Part shown: piece by piece, positions 11,765-23,490 of the stretch
Position numbering within the stretch: the stretch's first letter is position 1
How the letters are laid out: each line of letters opens with the position of its first letter
Source of the DNA: Alviniconcha marisindica
Lineage: Eukaryota > Mollusca > Gastropoda > Provannidae
DNA length: 64,000 nucleotides
Direction of reading: 5' to 3'
NCBI GenBank assembly: GCA_018857735.1
Contig: JABMCL010000598.1
Coordinates: 493,501-557,500 of the forward strand
Translations under genes and position numbers: made by a program
The notes under the pieces: generated by a model
Databases searched by the model: none
Seen by the model: the letters and a program-made list of their open reading frames with translations, nothing else
What the model was told of the DNA's origin: nothing

Positions 11765-11915
11765 ATGGCACCCGAGAGAATTGAGCAAAAGATGCGACGC
11801 GTCAACAAATGTTCATCTGGGAAGAGGGAAGCAGAAACAAAAGAAAGAAAGAAGAGAAAACTGTTGCGGCATTTTGCTACAGAAGACGGGAACTGTCCAA
11901 TTTTGCGCGTTAACT
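11765..11915 (+). CDS. Candidate first coding exon, lysine/arginine-rich N-terminus (unrecognised)
   Basis: An ATG in a strong start context (caccATGg) opens 50 codons beginning MAPERIEQKMRRVNKCSSGK and containing a basic run KERKKRKLLRHF. The frame meets a consensus donor, taact|gtaagt, at 11916. About 190 bp of non-repetitive AT-rich sequence precedes the ATG. It is antisense to the EVA1C-like intron. I do not recognise the protein; it may be the start of a nested gene, a transposon-encoded DNA-binding protein, or chance. No partner exon was found. Confidence 0.25.
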
Positions 11916-12370
11916 GTAAGTTTGTGACGCTCCGTAGAAGTGCAGGACACCGCAGCGCACCGCCTTTCGTCCTCAGACAAACCAACGCAGACAGGACAGA
12001 CTCCAGACGGCAGTGGATCAAGTGACGTCGCTAGTGCACGGGAACAGCAGTGCCGACGGCGGCAGGAGGCCGAGGAACCTCGCCTTGACACCGCAGGCAG
12101 GTAGACAGCCCAAACTCAGACGCTGACCGCCACACACACACACTTCAGCTACAGGCGGAAGTGGGCCAACATGATGACGTCAACACAATCTCCCCGAGGG
12201 CCGAGAGATGACCCGCTGGTCCGTCACGCTGCCTGACATGTCCCTCAAGGGTCAGTACGTAGGGCGGTCAGTCAACACCGGCGGACTGGGCAGTGGCCGG
12301 CACTGCAGCACAGCTCACGTCACATTGCCTCGTGGCCGGCACTGTGCTGAAGGGGAGCCGTGTCCACCGA
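11916..12370. other. Non-repetitive GC-rich stretch
   Basis: Sequence downstream of the candidate plus-strand donor at 11915. No second exon with a fitting phase could be identified. Confidence 0.4.
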
Positions 12371-12900
12371 ATGGTCACTGGGGGGGGGGGGGGTCCAATC
12401 AATCGCCAGAAACCAAATTAATAGCCAGCCTTTGGCACTCACCAGCACGCGAGGCTGGATCAATGAGGAGGGCTCCACGGCTGCCGGTGCTGCCCACTTC
12501 CTTTTACCCCCCCCCCCCCCCCTTCTACCCCACCACCACACTCCTTTCACAACCCACGGTGGTAGGAAGGTGAACTGCCTACCCCCCCCCCCACACACAC
12601 ACACTTCCCCCCGGCTGAAAACATCCTTAGCGCCTCGGTCTTCCACGAAATATGACGGGATTGAGGAGAGAAGCAGTGGAGAAAATAGGCGGGGGGCGGG
12701 CGGGATAATGAGAAGAGGGAGAAAAAGGGGAGAGAAAAAGAAAAAAAGACTGCTGAAGGGTCCTAATTTTCTTACAGACGCAAGATCTTTCTGTTATCTC
12801 CAAGCAGCTACAAAGTCTGAAGGCGGTGGGTCGTCGGCTGGAGGTTGTTTTGCGGGGGGGGGGGGGGGGGGGGGGGGGGGGGTACAGGAGACGTCTGACA
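12370..12900. other. Cluster of homopolymer G and C runs
   Basis: Poly-G (about 12380), poly-C (12508, 12583) and a G run of about 25 (12855-12882) interrupt unique sequence. Such runs are prone to length change and to sequencing or assembly error. Confidence 0.75.
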
Positions 12901-13094
12901 GGCAAGTTATATGAGGCTATTTCGGGAACTAGTCTAGTACCATGTCTAGTTGAACTCTCCCCTGACGGAAATGAAGTTTTGCATATGAAAGCGGCTTCTT
13001 CTTGTCAGATTTTTGTTTCTTTGCTGAGCTCCAGCTTTTTCTTGTCCTTCTCTTTTCATTTTCTTCTGATTATACGCTTCTGTCTCTCTGTTGT

Positions 13095-13178
13095 GTGTGT
13101 GTGTGTGGGGGGGGGGTGCGTGCGTGCGTGCGTGTGTGCGTGCGTGTGATGTGTGTGTGTGTGTGTGTGCGTGTGCGC

Positions 13179-13212
<34 letters not shown>

Positions 13213-13335
13213 GTGTGCGTGCGAGCGTGCGCGCTCGTTAGTGTGTGCGCGTGCGTTCGTGCGTGTGTCTGTGCGCGTGCGTTTGTGCGTACGAGTGTGT
13301 GTGCGAGTGTGCGTGTGTGTGTGCGTGCGCGCGCC
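13095..13335. repeat. (GT)n/(GTGC)n microsatellite
   Basis: Alternating gt with gtgcgtgc interruptions over 240 bp; potential Z-DNA former. Confidence 0.95.
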
Positions 13336-13460
13336 ACGACCTGTTGTTCCTCGTTAAGACTACACACTGGTCAGTGTCGGACCTGGACGGCCAAGAAGAG
13401 GACCTTTCAGTCTGATGACGGCAGACGGCAGTGCCGGCACACGACGTGTACGACGCGGGG

Positions 13461-13765
13461 TGACGGGACTACAGCACGGGGTTGTCAGTTTCACATCGAT
13501 TGTGGAGAACTGCCGTCCTACTGATCACCACGCCCTCTGACTACAGCACGGGGTTGTCAGTTTCACATCGATTGTGGAGAACTGCCGTCCTACTGATCAC
13601 CACGCCCTCTGACTACAGCACGGGGTAGTCAGTTTCACATCGATTGTGGAGAACTGCCGTCCTACTGATCACCACGCCCTCTGACTACAGCACGGGGTAG
13701 TCAGTTTCACATCGATTGTGGAGAACTGCCGTCCTACTGATCACCACGCCCTCTGACTGCAGCAG
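13461..13765. repeat. 72-bp minisatellite
   Basis: Four copies contain cacggggttgtcagtttcac and tcctactgatcaccacgccc, nearly identical, so recently expanded. Confidence 0.95.
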
Positions 13766-13819
13766 GCTGCTTGTCGTACTGTTTGTTTCCTGGGGCTCAG
13801 CGAGACACGGTGCCCCAAC

Positions 13820-14115
13820 ACCAAGCGGGGGCCAAACATAAAGGGGGGCCAAACATAAAGGGGGAGCCATCCATAAATGGAGAGCCAAACATAAAGGGGG
13901 GGCAAACATAAAGGGGGGCCAAACATAAAGGGGGCATCAACATAAATGGAGAGCCAAACATAAAGGGGGCAAACATAAAGGGGTGCAAACAAAAGGGGGG
14001 GGGGGGGGGCATCCAAACATAAAGGGAGAGCCAAACATAAAGAGGGGCAAACTAAAGGGGGTGCCAAACATAAGGGAGGGGGCGGGGGATCCAAACATAA
14101 AGGGAGAGCCAAACA
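13820..14115. repeat. Variable short-unit minisatellite
   Basis: Units are built on ccaaacataaaggggg with irregular inserts and G runs. Confidence 0.85.
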
Positions 14116-14134
14116 CGGTGTACTACTAGCAGCA

Positions 14135-14375
14135 GTAGCTGCAGGTGTTGGCGTGATGGACATGGCTGCAGGTGTTGGCGTGGTGGACATGGCTGCAGGT
14201 GTTGGCGTGGTGGACATGGCTGCAGGTGTTGGCGTGGTGGACATGGCTGCAGGTGTTGGCGTGATGGACATGGCTGCAGGTGTTAGCGTGGTGGACATGG
14301 CTGCAGGTGTTGGCGTGGTGGACATGGCTGCAGGTGTTGGCGTGGAGGTGTCTGTGGGTGTTGGCGTGGTGGAGG
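14135..14375. repeat. 27-bp minisatellite
   Basis: Nine units of atggctgcaggtgttggcg with gtggtgg/gtgatgg variants. Confidence 0.95.
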
Positions 14376-14385
14376 TGGTGGAACT

Positions 14386-14510
14386 ATATATTATATAGTC
14401 TATGATGCAAAGCAATATTCTGGAACTACATATTACAGTCTATGATACAGAGCAATATTCTGGAACTATATCATAGTCTATGGTATAAAGCAATATTCTA
14501 CAGGAGTAAA
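14386..14510. repeat. AT-rich minisatellite, about 45-bp period
   Basis: Three units of agtctatgatgcaaagcaat and attctggaactat. Confidence 0.8.
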
Positions 14511-14639
14511 AATAATATTGTGATATTTAGGCTGTTAAAAAAATCTATAGTGAAATTGTCAGGCTGTGATACTCTCCAAGTCATGCACTGAACACTTTCT
14601 AAAATGTTACTTTGTATCAATTTCATCTTGGTCTTGTTT

Positions 14640-14930
14640 GCTCTCTCTCTCTCTGTGTTACACTGTGTGCACAAACTCTCTACTTTCTTCACAAACTCTT
14701 CCACCTTTGCTCTCTCTCTCTCTCTGTTACACTGTGTGCACAAACTCTCCACTTTCCTCTCTCTCTCTCTGTTACACTGTGTGCACAAACTTTCCACCTT
14801 CCTCTCTCTCTCCGTGTTACACTGTGTGCACAAACTCTCCACCTTCCTCTGTGTGTGTTACACTGTGTGCATAAACTCTCCACTTTCCTCTCTCTCTCTG
14901 TTACTCTGTGTGCATAAACTCTCTAGCGGG
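14640..14930. repeat. 43-47-bp minisatellite containing (CT)n
   Basis: Six units of gttacactgtgtgcacaaac and tctccactttc separated by ctctctctct. Confidence 0.9.
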
Positions 14931-14994
14931 AGACGCCCCTATGCAAAAGAGAATGAGGGTTTGACAGTGAGGAGACGGAGACAGAGAATGAGGG

Positions 14995-14997
<3 letters not shown>

Positions 14998-15075
<78 letters not shown>
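14998..15075. repeat. (GA)n microsatellite
   Basis: About 39 uninterrupted GA units, purine on the plus strand. Confidence 0.98.
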
Positions 15076-15077
<2 letters not shown>

Positions 15078-16249
15078 CTTTGTTTCCCTTCGCCATGTCA
15101 TCGTTTTTACTTCGCACGTCTTACCACCCCCCCCCTCCCCATCCCCCACGCCCTTCAGGCAGTGACGAGAAGAAAGGCAATAATAGGCCAACACAGTAAC
15201 GCCGGATGTCAATTGTATACAGTCAGTGAAGAGGCATCATGTAACGGCACTCACCTATTCATCGGACAAGTCGTTTACTACAGCTCATTACACACAACAT
15301 TCTTACTTCAACGGTAAACATCCTATCCATACAGAAACATCCATGTCACACAGAAACACCAGTCTTCACACACAAACAGCATTGTTCACACAGAAATATC
15401 CTTGTTCACGTGGAAAGCGTCGACAGATACGTCGTAGAATCCATACAAATCGAACGAAAAAACAAACATTTCTCTTAAAAAATGGGCAACAATCGTTTCA
15501 GGCCGCTGCCGCGGCGACTTGCAATGGAAGGTGGCGGTCAGCGTGCAACAGTCACAGCCACACGGCGCGTGCTCGTCACAGGGGAAGCCAGCCGGCCCCT
15601 GATGCAAAACGAACATCTGTCGCACTCAGCGTCAAGCCAGTCGTCAAAAACACACTCTGCTGCTGCACTTAGTCCTGAGGTCGGCGCTCGCACAAAATGC
15701 GAATGGATTCAGTGCGCTAAAGCTGTCCTATTTTTCGCGACCGACTGCAGCTGCCAACGTTGTACGCATTGACCAAAGACGCAAACACCCGACTGTCAGG
15801 TTAAAGCTGCTGGAAAATCTCAAACCCGTAAGGCGTTCTTGAACAGTTCAATCAATTTAGCCTGCTACAATGAACAACACCGACCTACAGCTACTGAGGA
15901 CTGACAAACCACGCCTGGCACCGACAGACAACACCAACGAACGGTGAAGCCAAGCGACGCCTCACAGTCACGAGGGCTCCTCACTTACGGGAGAAGAAAA
16001 TAACAACTGCAGCAACAGCGCTCCAAAAGCATGGCGGCAGTGGTATTACGTACAGAGGGCGATATTCGTCCGGCCATTGCGGACAAGCACTTAGAGGCGG
16101 ATGTCTCAAGTGCCCCTGACCGCAACGACTCACCGTGGCCATGGCGTGGTGAGGACGGCTGCAGCTAGTACTCCCTCGCTCACGTTTCGCTCCTTACCGT
16201 CCGCTCCCCGCTACACGTGTCTGGTTGCCTGGCCACCACTCGCACTTTT
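15076..16249. other. Non-repetitive stretch, no recognised gene
   Basis: About 1.2 kb of unique sequence with a loose cacagaaacatcc repetition at 15325-15410. Short plus frames starting MGNNRFRPLP (15482) and MAAVVLRTEGDIRP (16031) have reasonable ATG contexts but no splice or family support. The minus strand has an ATG-GCC-ACG before a gtgagt donor near 16135. Confidence 0.4.
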
Positions 16250-16890
16250 TCACCAGTGACAGTCAAGCTCACTAACCATCAGTGACAGTCAAACTCACTA
16301 ACCATCAGTGACAGTCAAGCTCACTAACCATCAATGACAGTCAAGCCCACTAACCATCAGTGACACAAAGCTCAGCAACCAGCAGTGACACAAAGCTCAG
16401 TAACCAGAAGTGACACACAAGCTCAGTAACTAGAAGTGACACACAAGCTCAATAACCAGCAGTGTCATACAAGCTCAGTAACCAGCAGTAACAAAAAGCT
16501 ATGTAACCAGTTGTGACATACAAGCTCTGTAACCAGCAGTGACATAAAGCTAAGTAACCAGCAGTGACATAAAGCTAAGTAACCAGCAGTGACATACAAG
16601 CTCAGTAATCAGGAGTGACCAGCAGTAACACAAAGCTCGGTCACCAACACTGATATAATAGCTCTGTAACTAGTAGTGACATACAAGCTGAGTAACCAGC
16701 AGTGACACACAAGCTCAGTAACCAGCGGTGACAAGTTCAGTAGCCAGCAGTAACACAAAGCTCGGTAACCAGCAGTGAAATACAAACTCGGTAACCAGCA
16801 ATGACATACAAGCTCAGTAACCAGCTGTAACATACAAGCTCGGTAACCAGCAGTAACATACAAGCTCGGTAACCAGTAGTAACATACAAC
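16249..16890. repeat. 27-bp minisatellite
   Basis: More than 20 diverged units of aagctcagtaaccagcagtg and acataca. The divergence suggests an old array. Confidence 0.92.
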
Positions 16891-16964
16891 CTGGGTAACT
16901 TGCTTAGAGTTAGAAACAACAAAGTGATCAACCGAAGGCAGACTCTGTCAACAGCACTATCTGG

Positions 16965-17935
16965 GACGCAGAACAACACTTCCGTGATGAGGTGCTATCG
17001 GGGATACAGAACAACACTTCCGTGATGAGGTGCTGTCGGGGAAACAGAACAACACTTCCGTGATGAGGTGCTGTCAGGGAAACAGAACAACACTTCCGAG
17101 ATGAAGGGATACCGGAATACATAACAACAGATTTGGGTGACAGAGAACAACACTTCCGAGATGTGGCGCTTTGGGTGATAGAGAACAACACTTCCGTGAT
17201 GTGGGGCTTTGGGTGACAGAGAACAACACTTCCGTGATGTGGGGCTTTGGGTGACAGAGAACACATTTCCGTGATGTGGGGCTTTGGGTGACAAAGAACA
17301 ACACGTCCGTCATATGACGATTTGGGTGACAAAGAACAATACTCCGTCATATGACGATTTGGGTGACAAAGAACAACACTCCGTCATATGGCGATTTTGT
17401 GTGTGACAGAGAACGACACTTCCGTGATGTGGCGCTTTGGGTGAAAGAGAACAACACTTTTGTCGTGTGGCATTATGGGAGACAGAGAACAACCCTTTTG
17501 TCATGTGGCACTTGGGGTGACAGAGAACAAGCCTTTTGTCATGTGGCACTTTGGGTGACAGAGAACAACACTTTTGTCATGTGGCACTTTGGGTGACAGA
17601 GAACAAGCCTTTTGTCATGTGGCACTTTGGGTGACAGAGAACAACACTTTTGTCATGTGGCACTTGTGGGTGACAGAAGAAACAACCCCTTTGTCATGTG
17701 GCACTTTGGGGTGACAGAGAACAACAACTTTTTTGTCATGTGGCACTTGGGGTGACAGAGAACAACCCCTTTGTCATGTGGCACTTGGGGTGACAGAGAA
17801 CAACCCCTTTGTCATGTGGCACTTGGGGTGACAGAGAACACGCCTTTTGTCATGTGGCACTTTGGGTGACAGAGAACAACCCCTTTGTCATGTGGCACTT
17901 GGGGTGACAGAGAACAAGCCCATCCGTGACGCCGC
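16965..17935. repeat. 38-bp minisatellite with two subfamilies
   Basis: About 25 units share gacagagaacaac. The left part has cacttccgtgatg and the right part cttttgtcatgtggcac. Confidence 0.95.
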
Positions 17936-18256
17936 TCAGCCTCACTGGCAATGGTGGTGCACAGGCTGCCCTGCTATAAATACCAGATGATCCGATTCAG
18001 ACACAGCGCCACCGCTTTTACTTACGGTACAATTTCCCCCCCCCCCCCCCCCCCAACAACCCAAACACCACTCTCAGTGGGGAATCAACCAAAAACAGTC
18101 CACCAGACAATCATGAATAAAGATAAGGATTTCATCGAGGCACAAAGAGGAAATAAGGAGTGTGCGTGTGTGTATGCGGGAGGGCGGCAGTTGAAAGGAA
18201 GTCATTCTGAGGCCAGTGTCATTTTCGCCTCGTCAAGAGCAAAGCGAAAGCCGAAG
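17936..18256. other. Short non-repetitive stretch
   Basis: Unique sequence with a poly-C run near 18038. No gene recognised. Confidence 0.5.
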
Positions 18257-18640
18257 GCCTGTATTGATTTTACAGGGGAAGATAAGGAAGGCCTGTATTG
18301 ATTTTACAGGGCAAGATAAGGAAGGCCTGTACTGATTCTACAGGGCAAGATAAGGAAGGCCTGTATTGATTCTACAGGGCAAGATAAGGAAGGCCTGTAT
18401 TGATTTTACAGGGCAAGATAAGGAAGGCCTGTATTGATTTTACAGGGGAACATAAGGAAGGCCTGTACTGATTTTACAGGGCAAGATAAGGAAGGCCTGT
18501 ATTGATTTTACAGGGCAAGATATGGAAGGCCTGTATTGATTTTACAGGGCAAGATAAGGAAGGCCTGTATTGATTTTACAGGGCAAGATATGGAAGGCCT
18601 GTATTGATTTTACAGGGCAAGATAAGGACAGGGCTTTGGG
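18257..18640. repeat. 34-bp minisatellite
   Basis: Eleven units of aaggaaggcctgtattgatt and ttacagggcaagat. Confidence 0.95.
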
Positions 18641-18817
18641 GGACAGCCACAGACGGACTGGCAAGAACAAAACCCGGGCTGAGTAATGCGGAATAAAACA
18701 ACGAAAGCGAACAGTTGCAGAAAACGGAAAAGGAAAGTCAAAACGGACAGTGAATACATTTAAGGGACCACGCGTGTGCGCGCGTACAGGCAGACGCGAG
18801 CTCATTCTTTGTCTCTG

Positions 18818-18830
18818 CTGCACACACACA

Positions 18831-18925
<95 letters not shown>
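18818..18925. repeat. (AC)n microsatellite
   Basis: About 50 AC units, nearly pure. Confidence 0.98.
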
Positions 18926-18926
<1 letters not shown>

Positions 18927-19229
18927 AACAACAACAGCAAAGAAGGGAGAGGGGGAAACAGAAGAGGGAAAAAGGTCAGAAATAGAAATGAGGCTGCCCG
19001 CAGGGGTGGGAGAAGGAAGGAGGGGGGGGGGGGGGGAAGCAGACAACATTGACCATGACGCGTCTGTGGATGTGGGGGTCTCTGTCGTCAGCATTTGGGC
19101 GGTCAGGACGTCATCTGGACACACGCCGAGTGGTAAGAGTTCGTCTTTACTCTCACCAAGCAAGAGAAGACGTTGGAAGAGTAGAGGAGGAGGAAGAGAA
19201 GGAGGGGAGGTCATGACAAACACAGTACT

Positions 19230-20165
19230 GTCTGACAAACAGGATGACAAGCAGGGTACTTAGTGCCAAACAGGGTACAGAGAGACAGGTCGGATACAGA
19301 GTGACAAACAAGCAGGGTACAGAGAGACAAGCAGGGTACAGAGAGACAAGCAGGATACACAGTGACAAACAGGGTAGAGAGTGACAAGCAAGCAGGATAC
19401 AGAGTGACAAGCAGGGTACAGAGTGACAAACAAGCAGGATACAGAGTGACAAGCAGGGTACAGAGTGACAAACAAGCAGGATACAGAGAGACAAGCAGGA
19501 TACAGAGAAACAAGCAGGATACATAGTTCCAAACAGGATTAGAGTGACAGACATGGTATAGAGCAAAACCCATAGAACAGAGTGACAAACATGGTACAGA
19601 GTAACAAACAGGGCACAGAGTGACAAACAGGGTACAGTGATAAGCAGGATAAACAGGGTACAGAGTTAAAAAAATAGGGTACAGAGTGACAAACAGGGTA
19701 CAGTGTCAGACATGGTACAGAGAGACAAGCAGAGTACTGAGTGACAAACAGGGTACGGAATGACAGACATGGTACTGAGTGACAAACAGGGTACGGAATG
19801 ACAGACATAGTACTGAGTGACAAACAGGGTACGGAATGACAGACATGGTACTGAGTGACAAACAGGGTACGGAATGACAGACATGGTACTGAGTGACAAA
19901 CAGGGTACGGAATGACAGACATGGTACTGAGTGACAAACAGGGTACGGAATGACAGACATGGTACAGAGTGACAAACAGGGTACAGAATGACAAACAGGG
20001 TAAAAGTTGTAAACAGGGTACAGAGTGATAAACATGGTACTGAATGTCAAACAGGGTACAGAGTTGTAAACAGGGTACACAGTGACAAACTGGGTACCGA
20101 GTGACAAACAGGGCACAGAGATACAAAGCAGGTACACAGCGACAAAGGGTACACATAAACCATGC
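19230..20165. repeat. 19/38-bp minisatellite near exon donor
   Basis: Basic 19-bp unit gtgacaaacagggtacaga; from 19730 to 19960 a 38-bp dimer with ggaatgacagacatggtact dominates. It comes within about 30 nt of the donor of exon 20191-20337. Confidence 0.95.
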
Positions 20166-20190
20166 AAATGGTAGAGCGTGAGGAACTGAC

Positions 20191-20337
20191 CTATATAGCC
20201 AGGCCTGTTGGGCGGACAGGTGGCGCTGCCGTTGGGGACCCGGCCAAACATGGCGGAGTAGATGGCGATCCTCGTGGACCGTTTGCACCACACCTCCATC
20301 TGCTCGTCCTCGCACACCGTCAGCCGCTGGAACTCGT
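20191..20337 (-). CDS. EVA1C: EVA1C-like gene, exon encoding linker and first half of SUEL lectin domain 2
   Basis: The exon is 147 nt: AC completes the linker Asn, then 48 codons follow (EFQRLTVCEDEQMEVWCKR, IAIYSAMFGR, ATCPPNRPGYI), then a final G. The pattern TVCEDxxxxxxC, IxIYSAxxGR and a further Cys is the N-terminal half of a SUEL domain and closely resembles domain 2 of vertebrate EVA1C. The acceptor is ggcgttttcag and the donor gtcagt; both introns are phase 1. The acceptor sits at the edge of a 24-bp minisatellite whose monomers contain nearly the same ttttcagacg string. Downstream on the coding strand another minisatellite begins about 30 nt into the intron. An N-glycosylation sequon (NGS) is visible. 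Assignment is firm because the exon joins both neighbours in frame. Confidence 0.93.
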
Positions 20338-20340
20338 CTG

Positions 20341-21375
20341 AAAACGCCACAGAACTGGTTTGAAAACATTGAAAACCCACCTGGAACACCACAGAAAATC
20401 CGCCTGGAAAGACCACAGTAAAAATTCGTCTAAAAACACCACAGAAAATTCGTCGAAAAACACCACAGAAAATCCGTCTGAAAACACCACAGAAGATCCG
20501 TCTGAAAACACCACAGAAAACCCGCCTGAAAACACCATAAAAAATCCACCTAAAAGCACCACAGAAAACCCGCCAGAGAAAACACCACAGAAATCCACAT
20601 AAAACACCACAAAAAATCCACCTAAAAGCACCACAGAAAACTAGTCTGAAAACACCACAGAAAATCCATCCGAAAAACAAAACACCACAGAAAATCTGCC
20701 TGAAAACACCACATAAACCCTAACGGTAATTCTTTTTAAATCAACAAAAATAAATCTGAAACCTGTCTGAAAACTGCAGAAAACCACATAAAACCTGCTC
20801 GTCTAAAAACAGCTGAGACACTTCCACCTCCAACCCAACCCCTCAGAAAACCCGTCTGATTACGGCACGGAAAAGCCGTCTGAACACAGCTCAGCAGACC
20901 CGTCTGAACACAGCTCAGCAGACCCGTCTAAACACAGCGCAGCTGACCCGTCTGAACACAGCTCAGCAGACCCGTCTGAACACAGCTCAGCAGACCCGTC
21001 TGAACACAGCTCAGCAGACCCGTCGAAACACTGCGCAGCAGACCCGTCTGAACACAGCTAAGCAAACCCGTCTGAACACAGACAAACCCGTCTGAACACA
21101 ACTCAGCAAAATCCCTCTGAAAACCACAGAAAACCCGTCTGGACACAGCACCGAAAAGCCGCACGAACATAGCTCAGAAAACCTGTCCGAGAACATCACA
21201 GTAAACTCGTCTTAAAACATCACCGAAAATCTGTCTGAAAACATGACAGACGACCCGTCTCAAAACATCAAAGTAAACTCGTCTAAAAGCATCATGGATA
21301 ATTTGCCTGAAAATGTCACAGGGTACCATGGTCTGAAAACGTTAGAAACTCGTCTGGAAAAAAAAACTTGCGTGA
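20341..21375. repeat. 24-bp minisatellite carrying splice-acceptor copies
   Basis: The array begins at the acceptor of exon 20191-20337. Read on the coding strand, units at 20341-20720 contain gtgttttcagacg after ttctgtg, almost the same as the real acceptor gcgttttcag|acg. From about 20855 a second subfamily reads gtgttcagacggg with a gctgag spacer. Roughly 35 units in all, so many decoy 3' splice sites lie upstream of the real one. Confidence 0.88.
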
Positions 21376-21394
21376 AATCATCACAGGAAACGCG

Positions 21395-21495
21395 GACGCT
21401 GGTTCATTACCCCACACCGACCACACCACACTGACCACACACCGACCACACCACACTGACCACACCACACTGACCACACCACAATGACCAAACGG
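21395..21495. repeat. Short accacac/ctgacc array
   Basis: Irregular units of accacaccacactgacc. Confidence 0.8.
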
Positions 21496-21539
21496 CACCG
21501 ACAATAGCTCCTCTCGTTGCAATGTCCACAGCAGCCGAC

Positions 21540-21696
21540 AAATAATAATAATAATAATGACTTAGAGCGCCTAACCCGCACAGGCCCTAAGCGCTTACAG
21601 GTTCTTTACAAATACATATTGTCAAAATTAAACGCATACAACATGAATGCACACACACACGCACGCACACACAGACTCGCGCACACACGCACCGCG

Positions 21697-21735
<39 letters not shown>

Positions 21736-22075
21736 GCACACACATACACACACACACACCAGTCGCATATCAGGGCAATCAGGGCAATGAGACTGAAGAA
21801 AAGGTTTTTAAAGAGAGAAAGGTTTTCAAGGAAGATTTAAAAGAGGTAGAATGGCGGAGTTGGTTCCAGATAACTGGAGCCTGGTAAGAGAAAGAGCGCT
21901 GTGAAGAGGTGGACTGGCTTTCGTAAGGGGCGCTGTCAGAGGGCGGCAGTGCTGTCTGTCCATCCTGTCTCGCTGTCGTCGGCTTCAGACTGCAGGCTTC
22001 ATTCAGGACTCGGGGAAGGAGCGGAGCCACAGTTCGCCTATCAGGACCGTGCTAGTAGACTACCTCCGCCAAGCC
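21540..22075 (-). pseudogene. Second LINE 3' fragment
   Basis: Minus-strand translation contains STSSQRSFSYQAPVIWNQL and STSFKSSLKTFL, the same C-terminal reverse-transcriptase tail as the copy near 7.5 kb. The 3' end shows taagcgcttagggcctgtg followed by a tail of six ATT units at 21540-21558. An (AC)n tract at about 21650-21760 has expanded inside the 3' UTR. It is 5'-truncated; no upstream reverse-transcriptase motifs were seen. Confidence 0.7.
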
Positions 22076-22500
22076 ACGCGTCCCTGCCTTGTTTCTGTGG
22101 TGGTCAGTACTGACAGGTAAGGATGTGTATCTTGACTGCGGAAAACCATTCGGCCTTTGTGCTTTGGTGTGCCGCATTACTGACGCGACTCAACGAGTCT
22201 ACGAAATAAAATGTCTAGGAAGGAAGGAAGGAAAGAAGGATAAATTTTTATTAAAACGCGGGAGAAAGGTGGTCACAGTGAAGGTGGCAACCGACGAAAG
22301 TGAGTGGCAAGTCTAGCGCCGGGTACACACGGTCAGGACAGTATACCGGCACTGACATTTCACCTTTCAGTCGTCAAGGTAACGTCTAGTACCGGCATAG
22401 CACTTGTAAGACTGGAACTGTATACGCAGTTGAAAGATGGGGTTGACGCCTTGGCTTTTCTGACTTTCCTCGAGAACTGCGCGGTGGCCAGCGCAGCGGA
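22076..22500. other. Non-repetitive stretch with (GAAG)n
   Basis: Unique sequence; taggaaggaaggaaggaaag at about 22214 follows acgaaataaaatgtc and may be another retroposon tail. No gene recognised. Confidence 0.4.
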
Positions 22501-22507
22501 GACTGAC

Positions 22508-22590
22508 CGACATCCTGCAGGACCGACATCCTGTAGGACCGACATCCTGCAGGACCGACATCCTGTAGGACCGACATCCTGCAGGACCTC
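22508..22590. repeat. 18-bp minisatellite
   Basis: Five units of aggaccgacatcctgcag with tgtag/tgcag alternation. Confidence 0.93.
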
Positions 22591-22611
22591 ATCAACGCCG
22601 GAGCTCTTGCA

Positions 22612-22765
22612 GCATGACTGCACAAAACCCGTCGGACATATCACGGCAAGGTTCATGACTGCACAACACCCGACGGGCATATCACGGCAAGGTTCATGAC
22701 TGCACAACACCCGTAGGGCATATCACGGCAAGGTTCATGACAGCACAACACCCGACGGGCATATC
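22612..22765. repeat. 41-bp minisatellite
   Basis: Four units of catgactgcacaacaccc and gggcatatcacggcaaggt. Confidence 0.92.
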
Positions 22766-23490
22766 ACCCAGCAGACAGGTCTAACACTAACCACCCAGCA
22801 GACAGGTCTAACCGTAACCACCCAGCAGACAGGTCTAACCCTAACCAACCAACAGACAGGTCTAACCCTAACCACCCAACAGACAGGTCTAACCCTAACC
22901 CTAACCACCCAGCAGACAGGTCTAACCCTAACCACCCAGCAGACAGGTCTAACCCTAACCCTAACCACCCAGCAGACAGGTCTAACCCAACCCTAACCAC
23001 CCAGCAGACAGGTCTAACCCTAACCACCCAGCAGACAGGTCTAACCCTAACCCTAACCACCCAACAGACAAATCTAACCCTAACCAACCAACAGACAGGT
23101 CTAACACTAACCACCCAGCAGACAGGTCTAACCCTAACCACCCAGCAGACAGGTCTAACCCTAACCACCCAGCAGGCAGGTCTAACCCTAACCACCCAGC
23201 AGACAGGTCTAACCCTAACCACCCAGCAGACAGGTCTAACCCTAACCCTAACCACCCAACAGACAAATCTAACCCTAACCAACCAACAGACAGGTCTAAC
23301 ACTAACCACCCAGCAGACAGGTCTAACCCTAACCAACCAACAGACAGGTCTAACCCTAACCACCCAACAGACAGGTCTAACCCTAACCCTAACCACCCAG
23401 CAGGCAGGTCTAACCCTAACCACCCAGCAGACAGGTCTAACCCTAACCAGCCAGCAGGCAGGTCTAACCCTAACCAGCCAGCAGGCAGGC
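22766..23490. repeat. 27/33-bp minisatellite with telomere-like CCCTAA
   Basis: Units of cagacaggtctaaccctaac plus cacccag. Some units carry one extra ccctaa hexamer, giving 33 bp. The minus strand reads GGTTAGGG like the metazoan telomere repeat. About 26 units. Confidence 0.95.

Larger units (their letters stand above)
6068..20190 (-). other. EVA1C: EVA1C-like intron splitting SUEL domain 2 (phase 1)
   Basis: This 14.1-kb intron lies between the two halves of lectin domain 2. It is filled by more than 18 separate minisatellites, (AC)n, (GT)n and (GA)n tracts, poly-G/C runs and one LINE remnant. Unique islands are listed separately. One possible opposite-strand exon (11765-11915) lies within it. 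Confidence 0.85.
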
